Assembly (NCBI GenBank): GCA_039621445.1
Contig: CP154954.1
Coordinates: forward strand, 41,223,572 to 41,287,571
Reading direction: 5' to 3'
DNA from: Euglena gracilis
Lineage: Eukaryota > Euglenida > Euglenophyceae > Euglenales
Length of the DNA stretch: 64,000 nt
A model generated the notes under the pieces. It was given only the letters and a program-made list of their open reading frames with translations. It was not told where the DNA came from and made no database searches. Position numbers and translations under genes: made by a program. Below, piece after piece: positions 62,159-64,000 of this stretch. Numbering within the stretch: position 1 is the first letter of the stretch; the number at the start of each line of letters is the position of its first letter.

Positions 62159-63288
62159 CCTCCAGCCCCCAATGGGAAAAGGTTGGCCTCCCAGCCATGC
62201 AACTTTCGTTTTTTTGATTATTTGCAAAACTTGAACCCCCATTTCAAAAAAAAACATTTGGCAAAAATGCCTTCAGAAAACGCAAAAAAACCCTTTGATG
62301 ATGAATCATGTTTGGCCAAAATGCTTTAAAATACCCCAGAAAAACATATAAAAAAAACCTCCCCTTGGGGTCCAGGGTGGGAGTCCGGCTGGCCAGCAGC
62401 TGTCCAGATTGTTTGTGAGGGCCTTGGTGCACCTAATCATCTAATCAAGCGCTCGGCGCCATTCATCCACGTTCATCCAGTGGTGTTGGGAGCTGCATGC
62501 GTAAGGAGGGGGGGTTGTGGGTTGGGTTGCGAAACCATCCACACCAGGCAGGCCGCCGCGCCATCCCGGTGCTCCGGCGGCGGCGAAGTCTGGTCTCCCC
62601 GGGGACGTCCTCGCCCTGCACACCACCGAGAACGGGGGTGCACCGCAAGTAAGCCTGCTGAACGGGGGTGTACCGTACTGTAAGCCTGCTTAAAGACCCT
62701 CCGGGGGGTGCTGGCTAGCCAAAAGACACTGGAAAAAACGCACTGAGCACTTTGTACACAGTTTTTTGAACACAGTTTTTTGAGTTTTTTTTGAAATGAT
62801 GAAAAAAAAAACCGCAAAAAAAACCTCAATCCTTGCCAAAATCGAAAGACGCAAGAAACCACAAAAAAAAATGCATTTGCCTTCGCCCCTGCAAAATGCC
62901 AATTATGCAAAAGCACAACTTCACCTTGCCAGCCCATTTTGGCCCATTTTTTGCGCCTCTGAAAGCAAAGCGCTTGAAAACAATAAAACTTGCTGGTGGG
63001 GGGCATTTAATGAATCTACGGCCCTACCACTCCTGGCCAAGCAGAGGAGGCTAACAATCTTGAGCTGGCTGGATAAAAAAAAGTTGCCAGGTGGTCCCCA
63101 ACCTGCAACTGACCAAGCGTCAAACCAGGCACCAGGGAACCGAAACCGCAAAAAGTGCACTAAAAAAAACTGCCAGAAATTTTATGCAAAAAAATTTTAT
63201 ACAAAAACGGAGGACCTGTTCCAGCCTGTTTTCGGCCCCTTTTTGCATTTCCAAAAGCAAAAAATCCGGGGGGGGGGGACGGGGACGG
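62159..63288. other. Stretch with no recognised gene
   Basis: A-rich sequence with a remnant of the CAGGC MITE family at about 62680-62740 (GCCTGCTTAAAGACCC, GGCTAGCC). The open frames are driven by A-runs and show no motif. Confidence 0.45.
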
Positions 63289-63768
63289 CAGGGTTGTATG
63301 GGAATCTCGGAGGAGGTGGGGGGGGACCCCCTTTCAAAACTAGGGGGGAGGGGGTGGGGGGACCCCCCTCCTACCCCCAGTTATCGGTCGCCGAAAATTT
63401 CGGCCGTTTTTTGGGTGAAAAAATTTTTGTGAAACTTCTCAAAAATGGTGGGGAATCAAAAGAAATGTCTGGAGCCCTGAATATGCCCTATCTAACAGTA
63501 TTTTGGTTTCCCCAGAACTCCCCACCTGGCCCGAGTTACGACCATTTTTCGTCCAATTTTGTCCATTTTGCCCAAATTTTATATTGACCTTCAAGAGAGT
63601 ACACCCGGTGCGCAGCGCCAGAGGATTTTTTATTGCCCCCGCAGAGGAGGGGGAGGGGGGTGGGGAGGACCCACACCCCACCACCTTATCCACCTAGGAG
63701 GGGGGGTGGTGGGGGGACCCCGCCACTGCCACCTACCTCATGTCTGCGGAGCTTCCCAGACAACCCTG
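63289..63768. mobile_element. hAT-like MITE, 480 bp, 8-bp TSD
   Basis: The termini are CAGGGTTGTATGGGAA and TTCCCAGACAACCCTG (one mismatch). The TSD GGGGACGG is at 63281-63288 and 63769-63776. It contains G-runs, the word GTGCGCAGCGCCAG, and an inverted relative of the 22.6-23.4 kb tandem unit. Confidence 0.85.
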
Positions 63769-63776
63769 GGGGACGG

Positions 63777-64000
63777 GGTCCACGTCGGCTGAAACGACAC
63801 AATCAGTCACCCGGGGAAAGTGCGTCACCGCCCCCATGGACCCCCACCTCACCCAGCAACCCACCTCAGTGGGAACGGCAGCCTCTGACAGGTACGACCC
63901 CAGTCAACACAGCCCCGGCATACCCCGGCCATTGCTTTCTCAGTGGGAGGCCCATCATTTCTCTTGGCAGAGAGGAGCATACCTCTCGCGCTCGAGCCGC
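63777..64000. other. Window edge, nothing recognised
   Basis: Balanced base composition and no G-runs, so it might hold coding sequence, but no frame or motif could be assigned. Confidence 0.3.

Overview
The window looks like nuclear DNA of a euglenid (Euglena-like) protist. The strongest evidence is splicing. Several introns in two minus-strand genes lack GT/AG ends. They carry CAG at intron positions +4 to +6 and CTG at -8 to -6, the published signature of euglenid nonconventional introns, and ordinary GT-AG introns occur in the same gene. An rDNA fragment supports this: its SSU has an enlarged V4 region and its LSU carries extra spacer-like sequence. The species is not determined.

Layout. 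(1) 385-15,950, minus strand: one 14-exon gene, about 665 codons, encoding three tandem soluble inorganic pyrophosphatase domains and a short coiled-coil tail. Domains I and II keep the catalytic residues; domain III has lost at least two. (2) 15.97-21.1 kb: spacer with two complete MITEs. (3) 21.1-32.4 kb, minus strand: exons of an arginine-type mono-ADP-ribosyltransferase; one intron contains about 2.9 kb of TACA/CAGA microsatellite. (4) 33.5-34.2 kb, plus strand: a possible tiny two-exon gene whose intron contains a perfect MITE. (5) 34.7-38.8 kb: a decayed DIRS-like tyrosine-recombinase retrotransposon. (6) 37.7-44.3 kb and 54.9-61.3 kb: a near-identical direct duplication of about 6.5 kb. 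Between the copies lie 10.55 kb of rDNA on the minus strand (5.8S, LSU, IGS and a truncated SSU). (7) 61.3-64.0 kb: mostly repeats.

The non-coding DNA is dominated by a family of short non-autonomous DNA transposons. Seven copies have CAGG-type terminal inverted repeats and exact 8-bp target-site duplications, as in the hAT superfamily. Each is built from G/C homopolymers, usually around a small GGCGC/GCGCC hairpin. They lie in introns of both large genes, in spacers and in the duplicated block, and explain most of the poly-G tracts. No tRNA, CRISPR array or prokaryotic-type operon was seen.

The genes do not form an evident pathway. The most unusual objects are the three-domain pyrophosphatase gene with mixed intron types, the rDNA held between duplicated flanks, and the G-rich MITE family.
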